DNA of 48,408 nt from a virus, in IMG/VR virus record IMGVR_UViG_3300021406_000004, positions 1-48,408 of that record; one strand, given 5' to 3'. This document shows, one piece after another, positions 23,773 to 30,663 of this stretch. The translations under genes and the position numbers were made by a program. Every line of letters starts with the position of its first letter. Position 1 is the stretch's first letter. Under the pieces are notes generated by a model that did not search any database, was not told the DNA's origin, and saw only the letters and a list, made by a program, of their open reading frames with translations.

Positions 23773-24473
23773 GCTTCTTTTTCCTCCGACCCGGTAAGAG
23801 TTTCTAGGCGCTCCAGCCACCCCTCTAGAGTCGCCGTGAAGTCATTGAATTCGTAAGTCTTTTCCTCCTCCCCCTTCAGGGAGGCAGTAAGGTCAGCTAG
23901 AAGCAAAGTGTCTATACCGAGAAGTTGTTTCCGTAGGTCGGCATACGTCCTGATCTTGAGGTTGTTCAAACACAATCCAAGCTTTATGGCCTCTATGCCA
24001 GAAAAACGGTAGCCCCTCTGAATGAATTTCCGCGTCCTAAATAAGGAGCAAAGGGGGTATTCAGCGTTGATGTTGTACACGAGACGCCGCTGCGCGAGAT
24101 GCTGAAAGAAATCCGGGGAGAATAGGAAGTCCGATCCGTTGAATGCCGCTTGGCATATCGTGAAGTCAAACGAACCAATTACCGACGATGGGTCTCCTGT
24201 CTTAACGCGCGTAAGCTGGACCCTGTGCTTGTCAGAGACGAATGAGATAGCGGCATCCGTGGACGCTGTGCGGTCCTTTTGAGAAATGGTCTCTATCGCA
24301 GCATCCGCCGCTTCTGCCGTGGGGAAAAACAAGTCAAGGTCATTGATTCTCTCAGAAGAAAAAACGCTCGTTACGGCACCTCCAGCTATAAATGCCCCAT
24401 GATTGTCCATAAGACCCTTAACGGTCGGACTAATGTGGTCGCGGAGAATAGAGAGCTCGCGACTATATGTCAT
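23769..24473 (-). CDS. Nucleotidyltransferase-like protein (Pol-beta superfamily head)
   Basis: 234 residues; start at 24473 with GGAGACTTGC upstream and ATGA overlap with the ERF gene. FIAGGAVTSVFSSERINDLD, LFF follows the G-G-[A/C]...D-x-D pattern of the nucleotidyltransferase palm, like the poly(A) polymerase/CCA-enzyme head. A third acidic strand may be GSFDFTICQ. The C-terminal half is helical. Codons are AT-richer than the neighbouring ERF and exonuclease genes, suggesting later insertion between two genes that usually sit together. Substrate unknown; RNA or toxin-antitoxin-type nucleotidylation are options. Confidence 0.7.
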   Translation of the reverse strand: MTYSRELSILRDHISPTVKGLMDNHGAFIAGGAVTSVFSSERINDLDLFFPTAEAADAAIETISQKDRTASTDAAISFVSDKHRVQLTRVKTGDPSSVIGSFDFTICQAAFNGSDFLFSPDFFQHLAQRRLVYNINAEYPLCSLFRTRKFIQRGYRFSGIEAIKLGLCLNNLKIRTYADLRKQLLGIDTLLLADLTASLKGEEEKTYEFNDFTATLEGWLERLETLTGSEEKEA

Positions 24474-25231
24474 GCAAGTCTCCTTTTCGCATCCTCGTAG
24501 GTCTGCTGGAAAGACTTCTTGGCCGAATTGTCGCCCAGCGCTTTCGCCTTCTGGTAGCACTCCGCGAATAGCGTCTTGAGACTGTTCATGTCCGGCGCCT
24601 GCTTCAGCGCTTCCACATACTCGTCCACGGTGCTCTCAGGCAGACATTCGGTCGGCTCCGCAGGCACGCCCAGCTTCTCATCCTTGTCGATGCCGATCGA
24701 GATATTGAAGATCGACAGCAGCAGGTAGCGCTTGGCCCGGCTGGCCGCGATCGCATCGGCATCAGTAGCAGTCGCCATCGCGCCTCCCTTGGGGCCTGTA
24801 GTGGTCGGCGTGATCTCGCTGTGGTATTCGTGGGAGATTCCTGCACGGGAAAGAGTCGCCTGAATGCGCACCTTCCCGGGGGCTATGGACGCAACCTCCG
24901 AGAACGCGATAGAGAATCCCTGCTCGGTGTAGATGGGCCGAATGGTCCGGTCAAGCTGCGCGTAGTCGGCCCACCATGAGTTTGTGTCGCGGCGATTCAC
25001 GTTCGGCGCAATACGCCCAATCTTCGACTGGCACAGGTTAAGCGCGTTGTCGAAATCGATCTTCCCTTGGCGCTCCTCGCGTTCCCACTGGAAGCGTTCG
25101 ACAGACTGCTGCAGGGCAACCAGTTCCTTGATTACCAGCGCCTTCTCCTGCGGCGTGCCTTCGCCCGCAAGAGCCTCGCGGATGAGGTCAAGCGGATTGG
25201 TTGGTACGGTTCTCGCTAGTTCGGTCGCCAT
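24470..25231 (-). CDS. ERF-family single-strand annealing protein
   Basis: 253 residues, start at 25231 (TGATG overlap; GAGGTGGCG upstream). The N-terminal half is helical and charged. The core GFSIAFSEVASIAPGKVRIQ, ATLSRAGISHEYHSEITPTT, and GGAMATATDADAIAASRAKR, YLLLSIFNISIG is diagnostic of the ERF family: strand-turn-strand followed by an R-Y-x-L-L...F-x-I helix. ERF rings anneal complementary single strands, working with the exonuclease two genes downstream for recombination, genome circularisation or concatemer formation. The C-terminal tail (KSFQQTYEDAKRRLA) is short. Confidence 0.9.
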   Translation of the reverse strand: MATELARTVPTNPLDLIREALAGEGTPQEKALVIKELVALQQSVERFQWEREERQGKIDFDNALNLCQSKIGRIAPNVNRRDTNSWWADYAQLDRTIRPIYTEQGFSIAFSEVASIAPGKVRIQATLSRAGISHEYHSEITPTTTGPKGGAMATATDADAIAASRAKRYLLLSIFNISIGIDKDEKLGVPAEPTECLPESTVDEYVEALKQAPDMNSLKTLFAECYQKAKALGDNSAKKSFQQTYEDAKRRLA

Positions 25232-25578
25232 CACGCCACCTCGCTCCCGATCTCCTCGATCTGCGCGTCGGACAGCAGCGGCTCGCACTTGTACACCGCA
25301 GGCTTGGCGGGCTCGACTAGTTCGCAGATGGCATTGCGCGGGATCTTGGCATAGATCCACACAGCATCCGTCTTGTAGCCGATCCTCACGTCATCGTTCG
25401 TGAACTCCTTTTTAAGGGGATGCGGAAGCAGCCTGACGATATTGAGAAATCTTGTCTTGTCAGACTCTGTGTAGTGATAGAACGAAACCAGCGGATCTTT
25501 TACTTCTGCTTCTGGATTCTGTTCGAGGCAATCCGCAAGACGGCGAAATTCCGCAGCTACATCTTTGGCTAAGGGCAC
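25231..25578 (-). CDS. Hypothetical protein at the head of the recombination block
   Basis: 115 residues. GTG at 25578 chosen because AAGGAG lies eight bases upstream; an in-frame ATG 27 bases earlier has no ribosome-binding site and falls on the putative -10 box. Helical head (AKDVAAEFRRLADCLEQNPE), then a beta-rich middle (PLVSFYHYTESDKTRFLNIV, RIGYKTDAVWIYAKIP). No recognised family. The stop is overlapped by the ERF start, so the two are co-translated. Confidence 0.65.
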   Translation of the reverse strand: MPLAKDVAAEFRRLADCLEQNPEAEVKDPLVSFYHYTESDKTRFLNIVRLLPHPLKKEFTNDDVRIGYKTDAVWIYAKIPRNAICELVEPAKPAVYKCEPLLSDAQIEEIGSEVA

Positions 25579-25600
25579 TGCAAATTCTCCTTGTGCGATT

Positions 25601-25629
25601 ATCATGCCATGAGCGCTGCTGGATGTCAA
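25601..25629 (-). promoter_or_regulatory. Sigma-70-like promoter for the recombination block
   Basis: Minus strand perfect TTGACA, 17-base spacer, CATGAT (4/6). A start about 16 bases before GTG 25578 leaves room for the AAGGAG. It has the same -35 and spacing as the promoters at 30592-30620 and 32327-32355, supporting one promoter class. Confidence 0.6.
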
Positions 25630-25671
25630 GCATATAATAGTGAGGTTGTGCGGTGAGGATCACGAGAGTGC

Positions 25672-25944
25672 CTACCAAATCTCTCCAGCACCAGCGACAA
25701 AGGCGCGGCATACATCAACAAACTGATTGCTCTCCTGCAAGTCCCAGGCAATAGGAGCTTCCACAATAATGTCTGCGCTCCAGAAGCCGTTTGCGGCAGA
25801 AGGCTCAGTAAACACATATCGAACGCAATCTGGGGGAACGCTGCTGTATGGGCGGCAACACTTGCTTTTCAGATATTCGCAGACAGCCACAGCCGTCCTG
25901 ATCGTGCGCGAGCAGCCAATCTTGTGCCTGATAAATTCGCTCAT
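25672..25944 (-). CDS. Cys-containing hypothetical protein
   Basis: 90 residues, start at 25944 behind AAGGGATGAA. SEFIRHKIGCSRTIRTAVAV, CEYLKSKCCRPYSSVPPDCV gives four to five cysteines in the first 45 residues, possibly a metal site. The remainder has YVFTEPSAANGFWSADIIVE and ends with a helix. No family recognised. Its leader contains a hairpin that recurs before another leftward gene (28903), see separate entry. Confidence 0.6.
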   Translation of the reverse strand: MSEFIRHKIGCSRTIRTAVAVCEYLKSKCCRPYSSVPPDCVRYVFTEPSAANGFWSADIIVEAPIAWDLQESNQFVDVCRAFVAGAGEIW

Positions 25945-25956
25945 TTCATCCCTTCT

Positions 25957-25976
25957 GCTGGTACTCAAGTGCCAGC
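25957..25976 (-). promoter_or_regulatory. Leader hairpin, copy 1
   Basis: Minus strand GCTGGCAC-TTGA-GTACCAGC, a stem with one C-A mismatch, lies just upstream of AGAAGGG and the ATG at 25944. A near copy is found at 28943-28960 with loop TTCG; flanking bases are also alike. A conserved stem with a changed loop before a ribosome-binding site suggests a cis-acting RNA control element or mRNA stabiliser. Confidence 0.5.
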
Positions 25977-25983
25977 GCTGACA

Positions 25984-26739
25984 CTACCACGCCCACACCT
26001 GAATGTTCCGCGCATTCGCGCTCACCGTGCCGCCAGTCTTGCTCGCGCCATCGATCTGAAAATTCGCTAGCAGCAAGCCGACAGGATTCCATCCCAGCGC
26101 TTGTGCAGTAATCGATCCTGCCATGCCCGACGCCGTGTAGACGCCGTCGAACTGCACGCCATCGAAGTAAGTGGTGTTCCCGTCCGCGCTGCGATGCCAG
26201 AAGAGGCGAATCCTATGCCACTCCACACCCCACTGCTGCGGGTTGCCAATGATGCGCGAGGGATGCCAGCCGCCATGCTCCCATGTGCTGCTCCCTGAGG
26301 CGCACTGGCAGTCGAAGATTACCGTGCGGCCGTCGGCCATCACCTGATTCATGTCGAGCTCCATGTCCTGAATCTCGGTGGGATCGGCGAACATGATCTG
26401 TATGTCGTAGCAGAAGTTGCTGGGGTAAGTGGTATCGACCACGAAGCCGATGCTGTAGCGCTGGCCCGCATTGCCCGTGTAGGTGAAGGTGAAGTTGCGG
26501 CCGGAGACTGCATCGACATAGGCGGATGTTCCCGAGGATGTGCCCGGCGTACCGTCATCATGCTCCGACTTCCACGTCAGCTTGTCGAACGGCCCGTGGC
26601 AGACTGCGTTGGCGGGAATGAACGGCGGTCCGAGCGTGGGCGATGCTCCGGGCGGTCCTGCTGGGCCTTGCGGACCGGCTGGGCCTACGGGAACTTCAAA
26701 GGTCAACGTTACTGGAACTGTTGCTGGTATAGCGCTCAT
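25984..26739 (-). CDS. Collagen-like / concanavalin-like (LamG-type) surface-binding protein
   Basis: 251 residues, GGGAGAATAA before the ATG, ATGA overlap with upstream gene. Residues about 17-33 are a short collagen-like run (VGPAGPQGPAGPPGA). The rest is a beta-sandwich: YSIGFVVDTTYPSNFCYDIQ, DMELDMNQVMADGRTVIFDC, QWGVEWHRIRLFWHRSADGN, YFDGVQFDGVY, GLLLANFQIDGASKTGGTV. This W-H-x-I-x-L...G-N...G...LLxNFQIDG pattern is what I associate with acidobacterial secreted jelly-roll domains. No signal peptide. Collagen-like runs are typical of virion fibres, but this gene sits in the early operon. Confidence 0.75.
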   Translation of the reverse strand: MSAIPATVPVTLTFEVPVGPAGPQGPAGPPGASPTLGPPFIPANAVCHGPFDKLTWKSEHDDGTPGTSSGTSAYVDAVSGRNFTFTYTGNAGQRYSIGFVVDTTYPSNFCYDIQIMFADPTEIQDMELDMNQVMADGRTVIFDCQCASGSSTWEHGGWHPSRIIGNPQQWGVEWHRIRLFWHRSADGNTTYFDGVQFDGVYTASGMAGSITAQALGWNPVGLLLANFQIDGASKTGGTVSANARNIQVWAW

Positions 26740-27212
26740 TTATTCTCCCTGCGCCTGATCGGCGCATCCATGTTGCTCCCCGCCGGCTTCCTCGGCAGGC
26801 CGCTGGTGAACTGCTCGAAGTCGTCGGGCTGGTCGCGGCGGGCGGTGAGGGTGCCGTCCCTGAGGCTTATGTAGTCGCGCAGGCATATCTGGTACGCCGC
26901 CACGGCGTCGTCGGCGCGCAGGGTCTGGTTCTGGACCTGATACTGGAGCGCGGCTATCTCTTCAACCTGTGCAGCGTTCATCGCTACATAGGGGCAATCG
27001 CCCTCGTGATCGTAGCGCCATGCGTTGCGGTCCAACTCCATGACCGCAACTTCCTTCTCCAGCCGGATCACCTCGTCCACCTTCGCCTCGTACTCGTCGG
27101 TGCGCTGGGCGAGGTCGCGCTGGAGGTTCTCTACTTCGCCCTTGAGTCGCCTGCTATCCCGCAGGACCATCTCCATCTCTTGCAAGTGCGGAACCTTTTC
27201 ATTGTCGGTCAT
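26736..27212 (-). CDS. Coiled-coil hypothetical protein
   Basis: 158 residues; start at 27212 behind GGAGGCTTTGAA. The first 75 residues form a long coiled coil (LQEMEMVLRDSRRLKGEVEN, LQRDLAQRTDEYEAKVDEVI, RLEKEVAVMELDRNAW). The middle has a YDHEGDCPYVAMNAAQ segment and the tail is basic (PRKPAGSNMDAPIRRRENK). Similar coiled-coil proteins of unknown role are common in phage early operons. Coupled by ATGA overlaps on both sides. Confidence 0.65.
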   Translation of the reverse strand: MTDNEKVPHLQEMEMVLRDSRRLKGEVENLQRDLAQRTDEYEAKVDEVIRLEKEVAVMELDRNAWRYDHEGDCPYVAMNAAQVEEIAALQYQVQNQTLRADDAVAAYQICLRDYISLRDGTLTARRDQPDDFEQFTSGLPRKPAGSNMDAPIRRRENK

Positions 27213-27571
27213 TTCAAAGCCTCCGCTCTGATGCCTGCCGTTTTCTCGGCGAGGATGGATTCTAGGCGGACAATGGTGCGCCGGAATATGGGCGCTTTCT
27301 CCGGTACATCGCTTATATTCAGGTAGTAATCCCATTCATCTCGTTGCTGAGCGATCTCCTCCCGCAACTGCTTAATTTGCTCTAGCCACGATTCGGTGAA
27401 CGCGGCGACTGCGGCCCACATGCGATTATCGTGAGGGTCATCCCCGACGGGACTTGTCCAACCCGAGGGAAGTCTTACGGACCATTCCTGCACCGCATAT
27501 CCTCTTCCTTCATACCAATCCGCGACATGAATCGGCGTCCACACCCTCCGAACCTTCTCCTCGTCCGTCAT
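27209..27571 (-). CDS. Hypothetical protein with C-terminal coiled coil
   Basis: 120 residues; start at 27571, AGGAAGTAGAG upstream. Starts MTDEEKVRRVWTPIHVADWY. A compact region (GYAVQEWSVRLPSGWTSPVG) precedes a coiled coil (FTESWLEQIKQLREEIAQQR, RRTIVRLESILAEKTAGI). The start MTDEEKV parallels the MTDNEKV of the next gene, so the two may be related by duplication. Function unknown. Confidence 0.62.
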   Translation of the reverse strand: MTDEEKVRRVWTPIHVADWYEGRGYAVQEWSVRLPSGWTSPVGDDPHDNRMWAAVAAFTESWLEQIKQLREEIAQQRDEWDYYLNISDVPEKAPIFRRTIVRLESILAEKTAGIRAEALK

Positions 27572-27573
27572 CT

Positions 27574-27693
27574 CTACTTCCTCCACTTCTTCCTCACCAC
27601 CCACCACACGCCCAGCACGCACAGTATCGCGGCAGAGGCCAGCAAGCCAGCCCCTACCACGATGAGCACGATCTGCGCCGCAATGACCATCAT
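27574..27693 (-). CDS. Micro membrane protein (39 aa)
   Basis: 39 residues: MMVIAAQIVLIVVGAGLLAS then AAILCVLGVWWVVRKKWRK, an almost wholly hydrophobic span followed by a positive C-terminus, so orientation with C-terminus in the cytoplasm is expected. ATGA overlap with the upstream secreted-protein gene. No Shine-Dalgarno of its own, relying on coupling. Candidate for membrane-acting early protein. Confidence 0.55.
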   Translation of the reverse strand: MMVIAAQIVLIVVGAGLLASAAILCVLGVWWVVRKKWRK

Positions 27694-27902
27694 AGCCAGT
27701 GTTCGTAGACGGTTACGTTGCCAAGCGAATCAGAGCACCTCTGCGCCCAGCCAACCTGCGGAATCTGGCCCACTGTGCGCAGAATGGGGTACGGAAGGTA
27801 GCAGTAGGTTTCATCTTGCTGAGATGCGTGAGCTTCGCGGCCTCCGACGAGGACCGCGCTTCCCAGGATAAGCGCGAGTACGACTGCCTTGGTGCGATTC
27901 AT
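27690..27902 (-). CDS. Small secreted Cys-containing protein
   Basis: 70 residues with AAGGAGCAACCA before the ATG. A clear Sec signal peptide (MNRTKAVVLALILGSAVLVG, cleavage after AHA) leaves a mature part of about 42 residues with two Cys (YCYLPYP; RCSDSLG), possibly one disulphide. It starts 12 bases from the end of another secreted-protein gene. A pair of exported small proteins in an early operon suggests envelope-directed function such as superinfection exclusion. Not a known family by eye. Confidence 0.65.
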   Translation of the reverse strand: MNRTKAVVLALILGSAVLVGGREAHASQQDETYCYLPYPILRTVGQIPQVGWAQRCSDSLGNVTVYEHWL

Positions 27903-27913
27903 TGGTTGCTCCT

Positions 27914-28447
27914 TCAGTTGAACGTTATAGCTCCCGGCGCCGTCGCCGACACGTAGCGCTGCCACACATACTGGCCGTTGACGTACTGCGCTACGTAAGT
28001 AAAGTGAAGCGAAAAGAACCCAGTGAACTGGTCGCCGTCCACGTAAGTCCCCTTGATGTACGCCGTCACCTCCGTAACTTGCGTGGAACACTGCCCATTA
28101 CTGCATACCTGCGACGATACGGGCGTGATCAGGTATTGCTGTCCATTGAACTGGAAGTTGCCGCAGCAGACATTGCCGCCGTCAGGGCCCGCGAAGTTGG
28201 CGAAGCTTACGCCCCGCGGTGGAGCATTGTCCGAATTGGTGCCCAGATCGATATCGAGCGTCATCCAGGCGTACTCGCCCAGACCGTCGCGCTGGTTGAT
28301 CAGGATCGAGCAGCCCGAGATGATCGATGTTGCCTGTCCGCAGCTTTCGCCCGTGATGGCGAGAAACTGGTAGCTGGTGGATGCGCTGGCGATCATGCTC
28401 GACAGGAACATGATGGTGCCGATGGAGATGCGTGCGATGCGGTTCAT
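27914..28447 (-). CDS. Secreted Cys-rich hypothetical protein
   Basis: 177 residues, GAAAGGGCCAC before ATG. The signal peptide is MNRIARISIGTIMFLSSMIA with cleavage after SAS/A. The mature domain is beta-rich with at least six Cys (GESCGQ, SGCSIL, GNVCCGNFQF, SQVCSNGQCSTQ), as expected of disulphide-bonded periplasmic or surface proteins. A GDQFTGFFSLHFTYVAQYVN strand pair lies near the end. No known family. Together with the next gene it forms an exported pair; a role at the host envelope is inferred. Confidence 0.68.
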   Translation of the reverse strand: MNRIARISIGTIMFLSSMIASASTSYQFLAITGESCGQATSIISGCSILINQRDGLGEYAWMTLDIDLGTNSDNAPPRGVSFANFAGPDGGNVCCGNFQFNGQQYLITPVSSQVCSNGQCSTQVTEVTAYIKGTYVDGDQFTGFFSLHFTYVAQYVNGQYVWQRYVSATAPGAITFN

Positions 28448-28495
28448 GTGGCCCTTTCATAGTTGGGGATGACTACGATGATGCCGTTATGTAGA

Positions 28496-28903
28496 TCATG
28501 ACGTTGCCAGCCGCTCTGCGCGGACAAGTGCGCCGTTTTCAAACCAAAGATCGTACTCGAACCATTCGCAAGGGAGCGGATGTGCTATGTCCTGCAAGAA
28601 GTTCTCAGGCTTCGTGCTCAAAACCCTGAGTTGTCCGCTGTTTCTATCCCCATAAATGTTGAGTACACCACTGTAGTTTGTGTCGATGTCTTCAAACTCA
28701 ACTGGCGTTGCACATCCTAAAAGCCGCAAAAACGAACCCTCTGGGGCGGTTTTGTCGCTCCGATCCTCGTAGCGAGTCGGTTTGTGATAGATAAGCCTCC
28801 CAGATGTGGTTACGACGTATTCTTCGCAATACTGGGAATCGGTGTCCTTGCTTTGAAACTTGATGGAGGTCGGATCATCAAGGACTCGGAAGTGGATGCT
28901 CAC
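28496..28903 (-). CDS. Hypothetical beta-rich protein
   Basis: 135 residues, GTG start at 28903 (GGTGAG a few bases upstream). Beta-dominated: MSIHFRVLDDPTSIKFQSKD, EEYVVTTSGRLIYHKPTRYE, FEDIDTNYSGVLNIYGDRNS, WFEYDLWFENGALVRAERL. AT-richer than most of the genome. The leader contains a hairpin like that before 25944 and a possible 14-codon leader ORF (28878-28922, MYDWVRCEHPLPSP) overlapping the start. Function unknown. Confidence 0.62.
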   Translation of the reverse strand: MSIHFRVLDDPTSIKFQSKDTDSQYCEEYVVTTSGRLIYHKPTRYEDRSDKTAPEGSFLRLLGCATPVEFEDIDTNYSGVLNIYGDRNSGQLRVLSTKPENFLQDIAHPLPCEWFEYDLWFENGALVRAERLATS

Positions 28904-28942
28904 ATCTCACCCAATCATACATGCCTATTTCATTCCCCTTCT

Positions 28943-28960
28943 CTGGTACCGAAGTGCCAG
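28943..28960 (-). promoter_or_regulatory. Leader hairpin, copy 2 (UUCG loop)
   Basis: Minus strand CTGGCAC-TTCG-GTACCAG, a stem with one C-A mismatch closed by the very stable C(UUCG)G tetraloop, followed by AGAAGGGGAATGAAAT, closely matching the sequence around copy 1 at 25957-25976. It precedes the 14-codon leader ORF and the 28903 gene. Confidence 0.5.
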
Positions 28961-28968
28961 CGTTGAAT

Positions 28969-29190
28969 CTACCTCGGATGCCTGCAATCCCAGCACTGCC
29001 ACGGGCCTCCCCGCGACGAGTACACCTGCCCCACCTTGCCGCAGTCCGCGCAGCACGGTGCCACCTTGCGCGCGTCCATCTCGTCCTGCCGCGCACGCTC
29101 GTAGCCCTCATCCTCGCTGGGGTTGATGGGCTGCCATGTCGCTCCGCCGAGATGGTTGTCAACGTATCTGCCGCAATTGTTGTTCAACAC
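28969..29190 (-). CDS. Small zinc-ribbon protein
   Basis: 73 residues, GTG start preceded by GGAGGTGAT. The C-terminal half has CCADCGKVGQVYSSRGGPWQ then CWDCRHP, two CxxC pairs separated by about 17 residues, a zinc ribbon. The N-terminal part is polar (DNHLGGATWQPINPSEDEGY). Such small zinc-ribbon proteins are common in phage early regions and may bind nucleic acid or modify host transcription. Start overlaps the upstream stop by 7 bases. Confidence 0.65.
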   Translation of the reverse strand: MLNNNCGRYVDNHLGGATWQPINPSEDEGYERARQDEMDARKVAPCCADCGKVGQVYSSRGGPWQCWDCRHPR

Positions 29191-29444
29191 ATCACCTCCG
29201 GGCGCATCAGGTCCAGCTTGTCATACGGGCTGATCCACAGGATGCCCGTCAATTCTTCGTCCGGGCGCTCAGGGTCGAAGCCTTCCTTCAACTCGTCGCG
29301 GTCGAAGCCGATGATTTGCCTGCCCATCGAAGTGATCCCGATGAACTGAATCAATCCGCTGAGCCTCGCCCTGCGCTTGCAGTAGGCGTAGATGAACTGC
29401 GGGAGCAGGGTGCCGTCGATTACGATCTGGTCATGCTGCGTCAT
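29184..29444 (-). CDS. Hypothetical protein
   Basis: 86 residues, GGAGGATTCGTCCA before the ATG. Mixed alpha/beta: MTQHDQIVIDGTLLPQFIYA, YCKRRARLSGLIQFIGITSM, GRQIIGFDRDELKEGFDPE, then LTGILWISPYDKLDLMR. No family seen. Starts within the end of the upstream coiled-coil gene, so it is part of the same tightly packed operon. Confidence 0.6.
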   Translation of the reverse strand: MTQHDQIVIDGTLLPQFIYAYCKRRARLSGLIQFIGITSMGRQIIGFDRDELKEGFDPERPDEELTGILWISPYDKLDLMRPEVMC

Positions 29445-29655
29445 TGGACGAATCCTCCTTCTGGCTGAGCCTCATCTGAATCTGGAACAGTTCGCGCTCG
29501 ATTTCTTCCATGCGCTCGACTACGGGGCTAAGCTCCAACTGCAGCGTAAGCTTGAGGTGCGCGAGGCGTAGCTGATCATCCTGCAATTCCGCCTGTCGCT
29601 GCTCTAGGCGCTCGGGAGGGGGAACGACGAACAGGCCGTGGGCGCGGGTGCTCAT
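29431..29655 (-). CDS. Small coiled-coil protein
   Basis: 74 residues, start at 29655 behind GGAGGAAGTCCAA. After a short Pro-rich head (STRAHGLFVVPPPERLEQRQ) nearly all of it is coiled coil (AELQDDQLRLAHLKLTLQLE, LSPVVERMEEIERELFQIQM). No catalytic or binding motif. ATGA overlap with the micro membrane protein upstream. Confidence 0.6.
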   Translation of the reverse strand: MSTRAHGLFVVPPPERLEQRQAELQDDQLRLAHLKLTLQLELSPVVERMEEIERELFQIQMRLSQKEDSSNDAA

Positions 29656-29738
29656 TTGGACTTCCTCCCCATATAGAACCCGAGCCAATAGTTGATCATG
29701 CTGATTACCATTCCCATCGCTATGTCCATCTTGCTCAT
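29652..29738 (-). CDS. Micro membrane protein (28 aa)
   Basis: 28 residues: a polar MSKMD head, one hydrophobic span (IAMGMVISMINYWLGFYM) and a basic GRKSK tail. ATGA overlaps with both neighbours, exactly as elsewhere in the operon, support it being a real coupled gene despite its size. Positive C-terminus predicts it inside. Function unknown. Confidence 0.55.
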   Translation of the reverse strand: MSKMDIAMGMVISMINYWLGFYMGRKSK

Positions 29739-29983
29739 CGCCAGTACCCCACAGCCACCGCAATCAGGCTCACCACGCCCACGCACAGGCCCACCAGCGC
29801 GAGGATGAACTGCGCATCGGAGTACACGCTAGGCTCGCTCTGAGCGATGCGCGTGAACTGATCCTCATTCTCCAGAGAGTAGAATAGCGAGTCAGGGCAG
29901 GGCAGATCGCGGTGGAACTCCTCCGGCAGCTTGTCCCCGAGGCGATAAGTGGCGGTATTTACTGCGCGTTCAGTATCAATCAT
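29735..29983 (-). CDS. Tail-anchored membrane protein
   Basis: 82 residues. A soluble polar N-domain ([40 protein letters not shown]) is followed by one C-terminal membrane span (FILALVGLCVGVVSLIAVAV) ending GYWR. ATGA overlaps at both ends. Adjacent to another membrane micro-protein, so the two may act together at the inner membrane. Confidence 0.6.
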   Translation of the reverse strand: MIDTERAVNTATYRLGDKLPEEFHRDLPCPDSLFYSLENEDQFTRIAQSEPSVYSDAQFILALVGLCVGVVSLIAVAVGYWR

Positions 29984-30585
29984 TTTTTCACCTTTTTCAT
30001 TTCAAATGCGGAGATGCACATTTCGTTAAACCATCCACGGTATTTTAATTGCGCTGCGGCCCACGCTGCGGCCTGCACTGCGTCCCACGCTGCGTCCCGC
30101 GCTGCGGCCTGCGCTGCGTCCCGCGCTGCGGCCCACGCTGCGGCCCACGCTGCGTCCCGCGCTGCGGCCCACGCTGCGGCCCACGCTGCGGCCCGCTTAG
30201 ATTCATCTCCGGTTTCGAGAAATTCCCTGACAATGGGTGGTGCATTCCATAAATGAATCACATCTAGCGCAACGCGGCGGGCAAACAAACGCATGATGTC
30301 GGTTGCGTCGATAGACGCGATGATTTTGCGCTTCTGACCGGCGAACTTATCCACCGGCTTACCATGGGGAACTATTGTTCCGCCAAGGTGAACCTGATGA
30401 AGCTTTGATCCCGGCGCATACTTCAGGGCATCAAACGGGTCGGGGGAGGCGTGCAGGCCACATTGGCAAGGGACTGGAGCACCATCAAATACCAGCCAAG
30501 TGCGCTTCTTGGGAATGGGATCGCCATTGCGCAGCCTGTCACCGGTGAAGTGGTAATAAACGGTCGGTTGATCTTTCTTAAGCAT
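29980..30585 (-). CDS. Protein with Ala/Trp/Arg/Asp dodecamer-repeat C-terminus; first gene of the leftward operon
   Basis: 201 residues. The N-terminal domain (about 1-130) is globular: [80 protein letters not shown]. This matches a recurrent phage family of unknown function in which the same domain is followed by repeats. Here the repeats are [18 protein letters not shown]-type units from about 132-180, predicted to form a long helix with Trp stripes. The start codon sits 6 bases after the -10 box, so the transcript would be leaderless; no Shine-Dalgarno is present. Confidence 0.7.
   Translation of the reverse strand: MLKKDQPTVYYHFTGDRLRNGDPIPKKRTWLVFDGAPVPCQCGLHASPDPFDALKYAPGSKLHQVHLGGTIVPHGKPVDKFAGQKRKIIASIDATDIMRLFARRVALDVIHLWNAPPIVREFLETGDESKRAAAWAAAWAAARDAAWAAAWAAARDAAQAAARDAAWDAVQAAAWAAAQLKYRGWFNEMCISAFEMKKVKK
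30053..30200. repeat. 12-bp tandem minisatellite coding Ala-rich repeats
   Basis: About twelve imperfect copies of a GCTGCGGCCCAC-type 12-mer (variants GCTGCGTCCCGC, GCTGCGTCCCAC) inside the leftward gene. Each encodes a four-residue unit of the A-A-W/R-x kind. Being a multiple of three, copy-number changes would lengthen the helix without breaking the frame. Confidence 0.85.
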
Positions 30586-30591
30586 GCACTG

Positions 30592-30620
30592 ACTCTAGCG
30601 CGACTCCGCACCCATGTCAA
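30592..30620 (-). promoter_or_regulatory. Leaderless promoter of the leftward operon
   Basis: Minus strand perfect TTGACA, 17-base spacer, TAGAGT (4/6), then only CAGTGC before ATG 30585. Start of transcription 7 bases after the -10 would fall on the A of ATG. There is no room for a Shine-Dalgarno. Confidence 0.65.
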
Positions 30621-30628
30621 GCAAATAG

Positions 30629-30657
30629 TAGACCTGATCGTTAATATATGCTATACA
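30629..30657 (+). promoter_or_regulatory. Leaderless promoter, divergent, for the 30664 gene
   Basis: Plus strand TAGACC (4/6), 17-base spacer, TATACA (4/6), then TTTCTC and ATG 30664. As in the divergent promoter facing it, the predicted start is the A of ATG. The two -35 regions lie almost back to back. Confidence 0.5.
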
Positions 30658-30663
30658 TTTCTC

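Noticed and set aside
30053-30200. Repeats considered as a CRISPR array
   Set aside because: Units are 12 bp, contiguous, in-frame and without spacers; a coding minisatellite.
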